The notes under the pieces: model-generated
What the model was told of the DNA's origin: nothing
What the model saw: only the letters and a program-made list of their open reading frames with translations
Databases searched by the model: none
Program-made: the position numbers and the translations under genes
Part shown: piece by piece, positions 1 to 8,062 of the stretch
Position numbering within the stretch: the first letter of the stretch is position 1
How the letters are laid out: every line of letters starts with the position of its first letter
DNA from: Catenulispora sp. EB89
GTDB lineage: Bacteria > Actinomycetota > Actinomycetes > Streptomycetales > Catenulisporaceae
NCBI RefSeq assembly: GCF_041261445.1
Contig: NZ_JBGCCU010000022.1
Span: forward strand, 1 to 64,000
Reading direction: 5' to 3'
Length of the DNA: 64,000 nucleotides

Positions 1-110
1 ACCAGCTCACCAGTCCACTCACCCTGCATAACAGCAGTCTGACCCCGCCGACCAAACGACGAGGTCAGAACGCATGATTTTCATCGGCCTTCTAGCCGTC
101 CCCGGCATCC

Positions 111-156
111 GGCCGTTGACTCGGCCGTTGACTCGATGGACTCGTACTCGATATAT
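111..156 (+). promoter_or_regulatory. Promoter with duplicated -35 region
   Basis: A perfect 12-bp tandem repeat, ggccgttgactc at 111-122 and 123-134, carries two copies of TTGACT (116-121 and 128-133). The second copy lies 17 bp before ATATAT (151-156), a good sigma-70-like layout. Transcription would start near 163, ahead of the Shine-Dalgarno sequence at about 192-198 of the downstream gene. The promoter call is inference; the duplication is directly visible. Confidence 0.55.
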
Positions 157-205
157 ATCGAGCATCGAGCTATCGAGGTGGGCTCGGACACGGGGAGGCT
201 TTCGC

Positions 206-2116
206 ATGCAGACATTGCTGGCGTACGCGTTCGACGAGGGAGCGAGGGCGGCTGAGGATGCTGCCGCGGGCTTGAAGCGCGTCGCCGAGCACTACGATCC
301 GCTGTGGCCGGCTCCTGTATGGCGCCGCGGCCGCGCCGCCGGCCGCACCGGTCTCTACGTCTTCGACGAAGCCGAGTCGCGGTGGCGCTGGCCGTCCTGG
401 GCCGAGCGCGCCGACCTGTGTGTCGCGACGCTCTACCTGCCGCTCGGCTATGAGCGCGTCGTCGGCGACCTGGAGCCTTCGGATGCTGCGTTGCCGCTGG
501 CCGCCGCGTTGGGCGCGCGGCCGAACGCGGTCCTGGAACTGACGCCGCCCTTCGTCATCGCGGTGCTCGATCCGGAAAGTGCTGAGCTCTCGCTGCACAC
601 CGACGCCGTCGGCGTGGGGCGCCTGTACGAGCTGCGCTTTCCCGGCGGCTGGGTGTGGTCGAACCGCCCGGCGGCCGCGGTGCGCTTCGCCGGCGTGTAC
701 GCCGAGCCGGACCGCGCGGGCTGGCGCACGTTCGCCGCCTCCGGCTGGTTCATGGGTGACAGCACGCCGCTCGACAAGGTGACCGCGGTGCCCGGCGGGG
801 CCGTGGTGCGCTACCGGCCCGACGCCGATGGCCGGCAGATCACGCGCCTGGACGCGGTCGCGGCCTGGGCCGAGGCCGGTCGTGGCGACGCGCTGCGGCC
901 GGACCGGGTCGAGGCGGCCGCCGAGGCGCTGCGCGGGTTCGGGCGCTCGCTGGCGCGGATGCACGACGGCAGCGTCAGCATCGGCCTGTCCGGAGGCCGC
1001 GACTCCCGGCTCGTCGCCGCCGCGATGCTCGCTGCCGGTGTGGACGTCAGGTTGCAGACCAACGGCGCTGAACCGGGGGAGGCCGACGTCGCAGAACACT
1101 TGGTTTCCCTGCTTCCGCCGGACCTGCGGCCGGAGCACACTGTGAACCGGCCGAAGCCCGGGGCCGCCGGTCAGGTGCACGTGGTGGCCGACGACACTGA
1201 ACTCGTTCCCAACGTGGTGCGCTGGCATCGAGCACAGGACGGCTTGCGCCCCGCGACGTCGCTGGCCACCGCCGCGCCCTCGGGGCTGACGCGCGCCGAC
1301 TACATCGCGGTCAGCGGCGCCGCCGGCGAGATTGCCCGCGGCTACTTCTATCCGCCGGACCATCAGGAGATCGCCGCGCTGCCGACCGCGCAGCGGCTGG
1401 ACGCGTACGCGGCCAAGCTCTCCAAACGGATCCTGCGCCGACCCGGCATATCGGCGGCGGCATTGCAGACCTCTGAGTCAGCCGTCCGGGCGGATCTGCT
1501 CGCCGCCATGTCCGCCGGGCTCGCCGACGCGCGCATGCTCGACTACTTCTACGCGGCCGAACGCACTCGGAAGTGGGGCACGGTCCCGGAGCGTATCGGC
1601 ACCGTCGTTCCGCTGCTGGTCCCGGAGTTCGTGCAAGCCGGTTTCGGCCTGACCGCCGCGCAACGCGAGCAGGACGCGCTGCACACCACTCTCATCGCGC
1701 ATCTGGTGCCGCAATGGGCGAATCAGGCCTTTTACCAGCCGCCGCCCGGCGCGGTCGAGGCGCCGTTGCGGCCACGGCTCGGCCACGCGCCGGACCGGGA
1801 GCGCGTCGGCCGGATCCTGGCCGCGGGCGGCGCCTGGACCGACGCCTACGACCTGGCCGCGGTGCTGGCGACCTGGCGCCGGATGCTGGACGGCACCGGC
1901 GACCACAACGACGAGCAGCTCGTTCAGCGGGCGTTGTGGGCGGCGGTGTTCGAGGACTACATCGCCGAGATCAACGGCACGGCCCGGCCGGCGCCGCAGT
2001 CACCGGTCGACGTGCCGCTGGCAGCCCCGAAACGGCCCTTCGAGCCGGTGGTGAAGGTGCGGAGGGTGTCTTCGCGCTGGCTGCGGAAGGCGTCGATCCG
2101 GGTCGCACCGAAATAG
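206..2116 (+). CDS. Asparagine-synthetase-like ATP-dependent amide-forming enzyme
   Basis: This 636-residue protein belongs to the asparagine synthase family, which adenylates a carboxylate with ATP and forms an amide. The PP-loop pyrophosphate-binding motif SGGRDSR is at about residues 262-268. The N-terminal third resembles the Ntn glutaminase fold, but position 2 after Met is Gln rather than the catalytic Cys. Glutamine hydrolysis is therefore unlikely and the enzyme may use an amine directly, as lasso-peptide cyclases and beta-lactam synthetases do. I chose the ATG at 206 because GGGAGG lies eight bases upstream; an in-frame ATG at 74 would lie upstream of the promoter. No precursor peptide or biosynthetic partner lies beside it, so its substrate is unknown. 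Confidence 0.75.
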   Translation: MQTLLAYAFDEGARAAEDAAAGLKRVAEHYDPLWPAPVWRRGRAAGRTGLYVFDEAESRWRWPSWAERADLCVATLYLPLGYERVVGDLEPSDAALPLAAALGARPNAVLELTPPFVIAVLDPESAELSLHTDAVGVGRLYELRFPGGWVWSNRPAAAVRFAGVYAEPDRAGWRTFAASGWFMGDSTPLDKVTAVPGGAVVRYRPDADGRQITRLDAVAAWAEAGRGDALRPDRVEAAAEALRGFGRSLARMHDGSVSIGLSGGRDSRLVAAAMLAAGVDVRLQTNGAEPGEADVAEHLVSLLPPDLRPEHTVNRPKPGAAGQVHVVADDTELVPNVVRWHRAQDGLRPATSLATAAPSGLTRADYIAVSGAAGEIARGYFYPPDHQEIAALPTAQRLDAYAAKLSKRILRRPGISAAALQTSESAVRADLLAAMSAGLADARMLDYFYAAERTRKWGTVPERIGTVVPLLVPEFVQAGFGLTAAQREQDALHTTLIAHLVPQWANQAFYQPPPGAVEAPLRPRLGHAPDRERVGRILAAGGAWTDAYDLAAVLATWRRMLDGTGDHNDEQLVQRALWAAVFEDYIAEINGTARPAPQSPVDVPLAAPKRPFEPVVKVRRVSSRWLRKASIRVAPK

Positions 2117-2134
2117 CGACTCCTGCCGAACCGT

Positions 2135-2175
2135 CAGGGTATTGCGAACAGGGTAATGCGAGCAGGGTATTGCGA
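2135..2175. repeat. Three copies of a 14-bp repeat
   Basis: The unit cagggtattgcga occurs at 2135-2147, 2149-2161 (one mismatch) and 2163-2175, with one base between copies. It sits just after the stop of the asparagine-synthetase-like gene and before the shared terminator. Function is unknown; slippage is the simplest origin. Confidence 0.8.
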
Positions 2176-2191
2176 GGGCTTCGATCGGCGC

Positions 2192-2232
2192 AGCACAACC
2201 GGCGCCCGCACGCGGCGGACGCCGGTTGTGCT
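2192..2232. terminator. Bidirectional terminator hairpin
   Basis: A perfect 13-bp inverted repeat (agcacaaccggcg, 2192-2204, paired with 2220-2232) with a 15-base loop separates two convergent genes. There is no T tract, as is common in actinomycetes. Confidence 0.8.
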
Positions 2233-2246
2233 CGCTCAAGCAAGCG

Positions 2247-4862
2247 TCACTGTGTGGTGAGCGACGTGTCGTCGAGGATGAAGTTGGTCGTGCCTCCGTT
2301 CTTGTCGGTCTCGGCGCCGATGAACTTCAGCGCGATGCTCTGTCCGGCGTAGGCGGACAGGTCCGCGGTGTGCTGCGTGTAGCCCGAGGCCTTGTTCAGG
2401 TTGGAGAAGGTGCCGAGCGTGCCGAGCACCGTGCCGGCCGAGTTCACGGCCTGCACCGTGAAGGTGTCGGGCTTGGCGGTCGTGGTCTTCTCGGTCGTGT
2501 CGATGTGCAGCCAGTAGGACAGCGTCGCCTTGCAGCCCGAGGGCACCGCGACGGTCTGCGAGATGGTGTCGGTGTCCTTGCTCCCGTTCCCGTCGAACCA
2601 CGCCACGTACGAACCCGAGTGAGCCGGTTCCGCCGAGGTGGCCTTGGTGATCGGGCTGAGGTTCAGCGTCGAGGTCTGGGTCCAGCCGGTCGCCCCGGAC
2701 TCGAAGCCCGGGTTCGTCAGCAACTGCGCCGCCGAGCACGTGCTCGGCGTGAACGTCGCGGTGTAGGTCGTGTCGGCGGTCGGGGTGACGGCGTGCGTCT
2801 GCGCGCCGCCGTCGGACCAGGACGCGAAGGTCTGCGCCGTGCCCGAGGCGTCGGTCTGGTTCGGCGCGGTCAGGTGCAGCTGGTAGCCGGCCCACGAGGT
2901 GACGGTCGCCGGGGTGGTGACGGTGCCGCCGGGATCCACGTCGTCTTCGGCGATCCCGATCTTCAGCCCGGACGGCTGCGAGGCGAGGCTGATGTGCACC
3001 AGCTGCGGGTTGAAGTCCTGTTCGATCGTCTGCGTCACGCCGTTGGCGTCGGTCCCGGACAGGCAGACCAGCAGCCGGCTGTTGCCCTTGATCGCCGAGA
3101 ACTGCTCCGCCGGCGGTGCGACGAACGACGTCGCCCCGTCGCCGGCCACCGGGTCCAGCACCGGGTGCACGTGGTTGATGTGGAACAGCCACACCTGCCA
3201 GGTCAGCGCCGAGGCGGGCAGGGCGGTGCCGTTGCCGGCGACCGCGGAACCGGCCGGGGTGTAGGTCTGGCCGACGGTGAAGGTGCTGGTCGGGGTCGGC
3301 GAGGTGATGGTCAGCGCCGGTGGCGCGTCGTCGGTGCGGACCGTGCCGGTCGCCGGCGCCGACGTGCCGCCGGCGCTGTTGGTCACCGTCAGCTTCGGGG
3401 TGAAGTCGCCGACCGTGGTGTAGGTGTGGGTGGTCGTCGGTGTCGTGGTGGTCGCCGTGGCGCCGTCGCCGAAGTCCCACTTGTAGGTGAGCGCGCGGCC
3501 GTTGGGGTCGCTGCTCGCCGATCCGTCGAAGGACACGGTGAACGGCGGCTTGCCCGCGGTGGTGGCGTGGGTCGAGCAGTAGTTCAGCAGCCCGGTGGCC
3601 CCGTTGGTGGTGAACGAGGCGTTCGGCGTCGTCGTCCCGGACGTCACCTTGTGGACGGTGCCGCCGATCAGGTCGGTGTAGTACAGCGCCTGCTGGGTGC
3701 CGGTCCCGCCCGGGTTCTGCGGTCCGAACCACATCGAGATCCCGGCCGCCCCGGCCGAGAACGTCTTCAGCCCGGTGCCGCTGGTCCCGGCGGCGTTGAT
3801 CAGGTACTGGTTCTTCTTCACGTAGTCGCTGAACAGGTAGTCACCGTTGTAGGACGGGTTCCAGGCTCCGTTCGGAACGAACGCGCCGCCGGTGATGGAC
3901 CCGCGACCGCCGCCCATGTTGTCGGGGTAGGAGAAGTACGGGTCGACGTACTTCGGGTTCGACGGGTTGCACGGGCCCTCGCAGTTCGGCCAGCCGTAGT
4001 TCCCGCCGGCCTTGAGCAGGTCGATCTCCTCGGTGGTGTTCTCGCCGACGTCGTCCACGAAGATCCGGGTCCCGGAGGCGTTCGGGTCCTGGGCGATCCG
4101 GAACGGGTTGCGGAAGCCGTAGGCGTAGATCTCCTGGCACTTGCCGGAGGTGATGGGTCCGGCGTCGCAGCGGGCCGTGCCCGAGCCGCTGAACGGGTTC
4201 CCGGCCGGGATCGAGCCGTCCGGCTTGATCCGCAGGATCTTGCCGTTGAGCTTGGTCAGGTCCTGCGCGGCCTGGTTCGAGGGGTCGCAGCCCTCCAGGC
4301 AGTGCCCGTCGCCGACCGAGACGTACAGGTCGCCGTCCTTGCCGAAGACCAGGTCGCCGCCGTTGTGGAAGCCGTCGCCCTGGATGCCGTCGACGAGCAC
4401 CTTCTCGCTGCCGGCCACGACGTGGTCCGTGGCGTCCAGGGTGAACCGCGAGACGCGGTTGAAGCAGCTGCCGTTCGTGCTGTGGCTGTAGTACACGTAG
4501 ATGAAGTCGTTCGTGGCGAACGCCGGATCGACCGCGACGCCGAGCATCCCGCGCTCGTCCTGGCCGGGCTGCTTGGCGCAGATGAAGCCGGAGCCGTCGA
4601 GCGCGAGGGTCTGGGCGCCGGCGGTGCTGTAGGCGTAGAGCTGGCCCGGCTTCGTGGTGACGAGCATGCGGCCGTCGGGGGTGAAACTCAGCCCGACCGG
4701 CAGCGTGACGGTGGCGACGACGGTGTCGGAGAAGCCGGTCGGCGGCGTCGCGGCCGCGTTCCCGGCGACCGCGTACACCCCGAGCAGCGTCAAGGCCGCA
4801 GCCAGCGCCGATCGCAGGAGCAGGCCTGCCGTCCGTGGTCTTCTGAGCCCTGGTCTTTGCAC
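2247..4862 (-). CDS. Secreted PQQ-type glucose/sorbosone dehydrogenase with PKD domain
   Basis: The 871-residue protein starts with a GTG preceded by GGTGAGGAG. A Sec signal peptide covers about residues 1-38 and is followed by a six-bladed beta-propeller of the glucose/sorbosone dehydrogenase family (about 45-390), recognisable from its LPVGLSFTPDGRMLV-type opening. A PKD domain with the WDFGDG motif lies at about 434-512, a second beta-rich segment follows, and a C-terminal module (about 715-871) resembles a carbohydrate-binding jelly roll. It probably oxidises extracellular sugars or sugar polymers with PQQ. It is divergent from the inositol-phosphate-synthase/ebo operon and shares a 19-bp operator with it, which suggests the two respond to the same signal. 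Confidence 0.85.
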   Translation of the reverse strand: MQRPGLRRPRTAGLLLRSALAAALTLLGVYAVAGNAAATPPTGFSDTVVATVTLPVGLSFTPDGRMLVTTKPGQLYAYSTAGAQTLALDGSGFICAKQPGQDERGMLGVAVDPAFATNDFIYVYYSHSTNGSCFNRVSRFTLDATDHVVAGSEKVLVDGIQGDGFHNGGDLVFGKDGDLYVSVGDGHCLEGCDPSNQAAQDLTKLNGKILRIKPDGSIPAGNPFSGSGTARCDAGPITSGKCQEIYAYGFRNPFRIAQDPNASGTRIFVDDVGENTTEEIDLLKAGGNYGWPNCEGPCNPSNPKYVDPYFSYPDNMGGGRGSITGGAFVPNGAWNPSYNGDYLFSDYVKKNQYLINAAGTSGTGLKTFSAGAAGISMWFGPQNPGGTGTQQALYYTDLIGGTVHKVTSGTTTPNASFTTNGATGLLNYCSTHATTAGKPPFTVSFDGSASSDPNGRALTYKWDFGDGATATTTTPTTTHTYTTVGDFTPKLTVTNSAGGTSAPATGTVRTDDAPPALTITSPTPTSTFTVGQTYTPAGSAVAGNGTALPASALTWQVWLFHINHVHPVLDPVAGDGATSFVAPPAEQFSAIKGNSRLLVCLSGTDANGVTQTIEQDFNPQLVHISLASQPSGLKIGIAEDDVDPGGTVTTPATVTSWAGYQLHLTAPNQTDASGTAQTFASWSDGGAQTHAVTPTADTTYTATFTPSTCSAAQLLTNPGFESGATGWTQTSTLNLSPITKATSAEPAHSGSYVAWFDGNGSKDTDTISQTVAVPSGCKATLSYWLHIDTTEKTTTAKPDTFTVQAVNSAGTVLGTLGTFSNLNKASGYTQHTADLSAYAGQSIALKFIGAETDKNGGTTNFILDDTSLTTQ

Positions 4863-4895
4863 GTTCCGATCTCCTCACCCGGTGGGTTCCGACGA

Positions 4896-4957
4896 GTTAG
4901 GAAAGATTACTAACGAGAAACGCTGGGGAATATATGAGATACGTGCCAGTCGGTCAA
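4896..4957 (-). promoter_or_regulatory. Promoter and operator of the sugar dehydrogenase
   Basis: On the minus strand TTGACC (4957-4952) is 17 bp from TATATT (4934-4929), close to consensus. About eight bases after the predicted start of transcription lies the palindrome GTTAGGAAAGATTACTAAC (4896-4914). A near-identical palindrome sits at 5082-5100 before the divergent operon. The position fits a repressor roadblock. The sequence is reminiscent of ROK-family repressor sites, but that assignment is inference. Confidence 0.75.
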
Positions 4958-5012
4958 GGGTCTGATTCGTCCGCGATCACAGCAATTCAGGACATGGACC
5001 CCACATGGAGGC

Positions 5013-5084
5013 CGGCACTACCGTGCGATCTGGTTCGCAGGACGTTGACGCACCTGCGGGGCGGCACTACCGTGCCATCGGGTT
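5013..5084 (+). repeat. Duplicated 23-bp promoter segment
   Basis: A 23-bp segment beginning cggcactaccgtgc occurs at 5013-5035 and 5062-5084 with two mismatches, 49 bp apart. Each copy carries TACCGT, but only the second has a matching -35 element. The first looks like a decayed or weak copy of the operon promoter. Confidence 0.75.
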
Positions 5085-5100
5085 AGGAAAGTTACCTAAC
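5045..5100 (+). promoter_or_regulatory. Promoter and operator of the inositol-phosphate/ebo operon
   Basis: TTGACG (5045-5050) and TACCGT (5068-5073) are separated by exactly 17 bp. Transcription should begin near 5080, and the palindrome GTTAGGAAAGTTACCTAAC (5082-5100) follows at once. It differs at only two positions from the palindrome at 4896-4914 in front of the divergent sugar dehydrogenase. A single repressor binding both would control the two units together. Confidence 0.75.
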
Positions 5101-5124
5101 TATCAAGCGGAGGGTTGTCGAAGG

Positions 5125-6330
5125 GTGGCGGCGATGACGTTCTCGGATTCGGACGAGATCCCGGCGGCGACCGGGGTCTGGCTGGTGGGTGCCCGGGGCT
5201 CGGTCGCGGTGACCGCGATCGCCGGGGCCGCAGCGCTGCGGGCCGGGCTGCTGGAGCCGATCGGCTGTGTGACGGCGGCGCCGGAGTTCGCCGCGGCCGG
5301 GTTGCCCGACTACGCGGACCTGGTGTTCGGCGGCCACGACGTCAGCGACGTCAGCGTCCTGAAACAGGCCGCGGAGCTCGCCGCCGACGGTGTGCTCCCG
5401 GCCGGGATCCTGGCGGCGGTCGCCGACGGGCTGCGCGCGGCCGACGCCGCGATCCGCTCCGTGCCGCCGCCCGCCGACGACCCCCGGCCGGTCCGCGAGC
5501 GCATCAGGAGCCTGATCGCCGACCTCGAGGAGTTCCGGACCGTCCGGCGGCTGCGCCGGGTCGTGGTCGTCAACGTGGCCTCGACCGAGCCGCCGACCGC
5601 GGAACAGCCCTGGCAGCACAGCCTGGCCGAGTTGGAGGCCGCGCTGGACCGGGACGAGGCGGAGCTCGCGCCGAGCACGCAGTACGCCTACGCCGCGCTG
5701 CGTGCCGGCTGTTCCTATGTGGACTTCACGCCGTCGACCGGCGCGCGGCTGCCCGCCCTGGACGAGTTGGCCCGGTCGGCCGGCGTCCCCTACGCCGGCA
5801 GCGATGCGAAGACCGGCGAGACGCTGCTGGTCTCCGCGCTCGCGCCGATGTTCACCTCGCGTGCCCTGCGCGTCCGCTCGTGGTCCGGGACCAACCTGCT
5901 CGGCGGCGGCGACGGCGCGACCCTCGACGACGCCGGAGCCGCGGCGAGCAAGACCGTCTCGAAACGCCGCGGCCTGGACCGGCTGCTCGGCGCGCCGGTC
6001 GAAGGCCGCACGCACATCGACAACGTCCCCACGCTGGGCGGATGGAAGACCGCCTGGGACCACATCGGGTTCGAGGGCTTCGGCGGCGTCCGGATGACGA
6101 TGCAGCTCACCTGGCAGGGCTGCGACTCGGCGCTGGCCGCGCCGCTGGTGCTGGACCTGGCGCGGCTGCTGGCCCGAGCCCACGACGGCGGTGCGGTCGG
6201 CGCGTTCGCCCCGGCCGCGTTCTTCTTCAAGGACCCGGTCCCGGCCGGCCCCGGGGCGGACGTCGAGTACGGGCTGGCGCGCCAGTACGAGGCGCTGCTG
6301 GCCTGGGCCGCCTCGGTGGCGGGCTCCTGA
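5125..6330 (+). CDS. ino1: Inositol-3-phosphate synthase family cyclase
   Basis: The 401-residue protein has the two-domain layout of myo-inositol-phosphate synthase, an NAD-dependent cyclase that turns glucose 6-phosphate into inositol phosphate. A Rossmann glycine motif (VGARGSVA) lies near the N terminus, NVASTEPP near residue 155, and the family's SDAKTGET and SWSGTNLLGGGDG segments follow in the centre. The GTG at 5125 has GGAGGG ten bases upstream; the in-frame ATG at 5134 is the alternative. It is the first gene of a seven-gene operon and its TGA overlaps the next start by one base. In ebo loci elsewhere a dehydroquinate-synthase-like cyclase, EboD, is found, so this gene may take its place. 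The actual substrate is not shown by sequence. Confidence 0.88.
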   Translation: MAAMTFSDSDEIPAATGVWLVGARGSVAVTAIAGAAALRAGLLEPIGCVTAAPEFAAAGLPDYADLVFGGHDVSDVSVLKQAAELAADGVLPAGILAAVADGLRAADAAIRSVPPPADDPRPVRERIRSLIADLEEFRTVRRLRRVVVVNVASTEPPTAEQPWQHSLAELEAALDRDEAELAPSTQYAYAALRAGCSYVDFTPSTGARLPALDELARSAGVPYAGSDAKTGETLLVSALAPMFTSRALRVRSWSGTNLLGGGDGATLDDAGAAASKTVSKRRGLDRLLGAPVEGRTHIDNVPTLGGWKTAWDHIGFEGFGGVRMTMQLTWQGCDSALAAPLVLDLARLLARAHDGGAVGAFAPAAFFFKDPVPAGPGADVEYGLARQYEALLAWAASVAGS

Positions 6331-7223
6331 TGGCCGAGGCACCCGATATCAGGGCACTGGCCGAACTGCTCCGGGCCCCGGCGGCGTTCAGCGTGCCCGG
6401 CGACGTGTTCGCCGGAGCCGCCGCGGCCGGGCGGCCGATCGGCGCGCGCGCCTGCGGCACGGCGGCCGCCTCCGTGTGCCTGTACTGGGCCGGGATGGCA
6501 CTCAACGACCACGCCGACCGGTTCGTCGACGTCTTCGAACGCCCGGAACGGCCGCTGCCCTCCGGCCGCGTCCGGCCCGGGACCGCTCTGGCCATCGCCG
6601 GGGGCCTGACCGCCGCCGGACTCGGCATCGCGGCGCTGTCCGGGGGAGTGCGGACCCTGACGGTCGCCGCCCCGCTGGCCGCAGCCGTGTGGGGATACGA
6701 CCTCGGGTTCAAGGACGGGTCCTGCGGTCCGGCCGCGATGGCCGCCGCCCGGAGCCTGGACGTGCTCATGGGTGCGGGTGTCGGAGCGCTGCGCGCCGCG
6801 GCACCGGCCGCGGCCGTCGTCGGCGTGCACACCCTGGCCGTCACCGTGCTCAGCCGCAGCGAGGTGCACGGCGCGTCCCGGCGCGTCGCCGCGACCACGG
6901 CGGCCTTGAGCGGCACGGCGGCCGGCGGCGCGCTGGCCGTGCTCGGTCGCGGTCGCGGCCGACGCTCCGCGCCGCGACCTCAGCGCGCCTTCGCCACGGC
7001 GCTCGCCGGCCTGTACGCGTGGCGGGTCGGCGGCGCGCAGGCCGCGGTCGCCCGGGACGGCCGCGCCGACGTCGTCCGCAAGGCCGTCGGCGCGGGAATC
7101 ATGAGCCTGATGCCGTTGCAGGCGTCCCTCATCGCGGGCCGCGGCGAACCCCTCGCCGCGCTCCCGGTCGCGGCGGCCGGCCCGCTCGCGCGCCGCCTGG
7201 CCCGCAAGGTGTCCCCGACATGA
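6330..7223 (+). CDS. eboC: UbiA-family prenyltransferase, EboC-like
   Basis: A 297-residue integral membrane protein of the UbiA superfamily, which transfers a polyprenyl group from its diphosphate to an acceptor ring. The first metal-binding motif is NDHADRFVD, followed by ERPERPLPSGR, typical of the family. The second Asp-rich motif is weak (YDLGFKDGS around residues 115-125). Several Ala/Gly-rich hydrophobic helices account for the rest. The ATG overlaps the preceding TGA by one base, and the following gene overlaps by four, so translation is coupled. By context it is the EboC counterpart and would lipidate a cyclitol- or sugar-like product at the membrane. Confidence 0.85.
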   Translation: MAEAPDIRALAELLRAPAAFSVPGDVFAGAAAAGRPIGARACGTAAASVCLYWAGMALNDHADRFVDVFERPERPLPSGRVRPGTALAIAGGLTAAGLGIAALSGGVRTLTVAAPLAAAVWGYDLGFKDGSCGPAAMAAARSLDVLMGAGVGALRAAAPAAAVVGVHTLAVTVLSRSEVHGASRRVAATTAALSGTAAGGALAVLGRGRGRRSAPRPQRAFATALAGLYAWRVGGAQAAVARDGRADVVRKAVGAGIMSLMPLQASLIAGRGEPLAALPVAAAGPLARRLARKVSPT

Positions 7224-8062
7224 CCCGCTTCGGCTACGGCACCAACGGCTTCGCCGACCACCGGCTCGATGACGCCCTGGCGATCATGGCCGACCTCGGC
7301 TACGACGGCGTCGCGCTGACCCTGGACCACCAGCACCTGGACCCCTACGCCGCCGACCTCGCCGCGCGGGTCTCGGCGCTGGCCCGGCTCCTGGACCGGC
7401 TGGGGCTCGACGTCGTCATCGAGACCGGCGCGCGCTACCTGCTCGATCCGTGGCGCAAACACCAGCCGACGCTGGTGTCGGAGGAGCCCGGAGGGCGGGC
7501 GGTGCGCATCGATCTGCTGACCCGCGCGGTGCGGATCGCCGCCGATCTCGGGGCGCAGGCCGTGTCGTTCTGGAGCGGGACCGCATCAGTGGACTGCGAC
7601 CGCGCGACGGCTCTCGACCGGGTGGCGGCGGGCTGCGAGACGGTGCTCGCCGCGGCCCAGAAGGCGGGCGTCGTCCTCGGCTTCGAACCGGAACCGGGCA
7701 TGGCCGTCGACACCCTCGACCGGTTCGCCGAGCTGCGGGAGGTCCTCGGACGCCCCGACGGGTTCGGTGTGACGCTGGACATCGGGCACTGCCGGTGCCT
7801 GGAGCCGGTCCAGGTGGCCGACTGCGTCGCGTGGGTCGCGGACTGCCTGGTCAACGTGCAGATCGACGACATGCGCCGAGGCGTGCACGAGCACCTGGAG
7901 TTCGGCCAGGGGGAGATCGACTTCCCGCCGGTGCTGCGGGCGTTGTCAGAGGCCGGATACACCGGCCTGGTCTCCGTCGAGCTGCCGCGCCATTCCCACG
8001 CCGCCGTGCGCGTGGCGGCCGAATCGCTGACGTTTCTCCGGAAGGCGGCGGAATCCGCATGA
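7220..8062 (+). CDS. Sugar phosphate isomerase/epimerase-like TIM barrel
   Basis: A 280-residue protein of the AP-endonuclease-2/xylose-isomerase TIM-barrel superfamily. Likely metal ligands are the Glu in FEPEPG, Asp and His in TLDIGH and the Glu in VELPRH, in the order expected for IolE/IolI-type enzymes. Members of this family isomerise or dehydrate sugars and inososes. The gene begins with an ATGA overlap with the prenyltransferase and ends with another ATGA overlap with eboA. It is an additional TIM barrel besides EboE, and with the cyclase upstream it could process a cyclitol intermediate. Confidence 0.8.
   Translation: MTRFGYGTNGFADHRLDDALAIMADLGYDGVALTLDHQHLDPYAADLAARVSALARLLDRLGLDVVIETGARYLLDPWRKHQPTLVSEEPGGRAVRIDLLTRAVRIAADLGAQAVSFWSGTASVDCDRATALDRVAAGCETVLAAAQKAGVVLGFEPEPGMAVDTLDRFAELREVLGRPDGFGVTLDIGHCRCLEPVQVADCVAWVADCLVNVQIDDMRRGVHEHLEFGQGEIDFPPVLRALSEAGYTGLVSVELPRHSHAAVRVAAESLTFLRKAAESA

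Noticed and set aside
1-73. End of an upstream gene at the window edge
   Set aside because: No frame with convincing codon use or recognisable protein ending is visible in the first 73 bases.
2226-4913. Long open frame opposite the sugar dehydrogenase
   Set aside because: It is antisense to a gene with clear domains and encodes Arg/Gly/Val-rich sequence typical of GC-rich shadow frames.
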